Below, one piece after another: positions 5,520-5,716 of a DNA stretch of 5,716 nucleotides. A model generated the notes under the pieces. It was not told where the DNA came from, did not search any database, and was given only the letters and a program-made list of their open reading frames with translations. Position numbers and translations under genes: made by a program. Location: NCBI GenBank assembly GCA_001791115.1, contig MGDZ01000037.1, positions 1 through 5,716 on the forward strand. Reading direction: 5' to 3'. The stretch comes from Candidatus Uhrbacteria bacterium RIFCSPHIGHO2_02_FULL_57_19 (lineage in GTDB: Bacteria; Patescibacteriota; Patescibacteriia; 2-12-FULL-57-11). Positions within the stretch are counted from its first letter, which is position 1; every line of letters begins with the position of its first letter.

Positions 5520-5716
5520 ATGCCCAACGGAGCTGCAATGGCACTCCCCTCTTCTGAGGAAAGGCGCAGGGCCTCCGCGCTCCGGGCGTCGCGAAGGCCG
5601 TTGCCGACCGCCATTCCCTCCGCGGCGGTGCCGGAGGAGGATGAATTAGAAGAAGGGCCGGCATTCGGAGAAGAAGGTTTCGGTGAGGAAGGAGCGGAAT
5701 TCGCCGCCAAGCAGCA
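5520..5716 (+). CDS. Unrecognised acidic Glu/Gly-rich protein, N-terminal fragment, runs off the right edge
   Basis: An ATG at 5520, 6 nt after the clpC stop, opens a frame of 65 codons plus two bases that stays open to the window end. The visible N-terminus, from about residue 15 to 28, is basic and Arg/Ser/Ala-rich. From about residue 39 the sequence becomes strongly acidic, with two FGEEG pentapeptides in tandem (positions about 49-58). Alternative start: the in-frame ATG at 5538 (Met7) has GGAG at 5529-5532, five bases upstream, a better ribosome site than the ATG at 5520 has. No catalytic motif, transmembrane helix or signal peptide is visible in this part, which looks disordered. Its position suggests co-transcription with clpC, so a substrate, adaptor or unrelated passenger are all possible. 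No family is recognised, and no function is proposed. Confidence 0.65.
   Translation, partial: MPNGAAMALPSSEERRRASALRASRRPLPTAIPSAAVPEEDELEEGPAFGEEGFGEEGAEFAAKQ
5529..5532 (+). promoter_or_regulatory. Candidate ribosome binding site GGAG for a start at 5538
   Basis: GGAG lies five bases before the in-frame ATG at 5538. It is the clearest Shine-Dalgarno-like match before any start in this window, and it favours beginning the downstream gene at Met7 rather than at 5520. Because the other genes here mostly lack such sites, the preference is not decisive. Confidence 0.4.

Noticed and set aside
4934..5710. 258-codon Ser/Arg-rich open frame on the minus strand over the clpC end and the downstream gene
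   Set aside because: It mirrors conserved D2 codons of ClpC, is low complexity and has no recognisable motif. It does slightly weaken certainty about the coding strand in 5520-5716, but spacing from clpC and the GGAG site favour the plus strand.

Overview
The window looks like bacterial chromosome, GC-rich by eye and densely coded, with one divergent intergenic region and otherwise very short gaps. It most resembles a Patescibacteria/Candidate Phyla Radiation (Parcubacteria-like) genome. The reasons are the compact lemA–htpX–clpC arrangement, the weak or absent Shine-Dalgarno sequences before most genes, and the short palindromic or heptameric repeats in tight spaces. This placement is an inference from gene content and style, not a demonstrated identification. 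TGA is used as a normal stop (mutase and htpX), so there is no sign of the recoded TGA found in some CPR lineages.

Minus strand, 1-1426: a sugar-phosphate pair. A complete phosphomannomutase/phosphoglucomutase (449 aa, all four family motifs present) is followed, with an ATGA stop/start overlap, by the first 26 codons of a HAD-superfamily phosphatase/mutase that runs off the left edge. They probably form one transcript supplying hexose-1-phosphates for nucleotide-sugar and envelope glycan synthesis.

About 1427-1500: an AT-rich divergent intergenic region, presumably holding the promoters for both directions.

Plus strand, 1501-5716: a membrane and protein quality-control cluster. It encodes LemA (membrane-anchored helical protein), HtpX (membrane M48 zinc protease, cytoplasmic active site), ClpC (two-ring AAA+ unfoldase with an MGF tripeptide where ClpP-docking loops sit), and the start of an unrecognised acidic Glu/Gly-rich protein that runs off the right edge. 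Gaps between genes are 63, 2 and 6 nt. The 63-nt lemA–htpX gap is almost filled by heptamer repeats in inverted orientation. HtpX would cut misfolded membrane proteins and ClpC would unfold soluble or extracted substrates for ClpP, which is not in the window. The role of LemA is unknown, but it is a recurrent htpX neighbour.

No tRNA, rRNA, CRISPR array, insertion sequence or convincing intrinsic terminator was seen, and no gene-free stretch exceeds 100 bases. The less ordinary observations are the heptamer repeat structure, two inverted repeats inside clpC, the ClpC loop and pore variants, and the unknown gene after clpC. None by itself establishes a new system.
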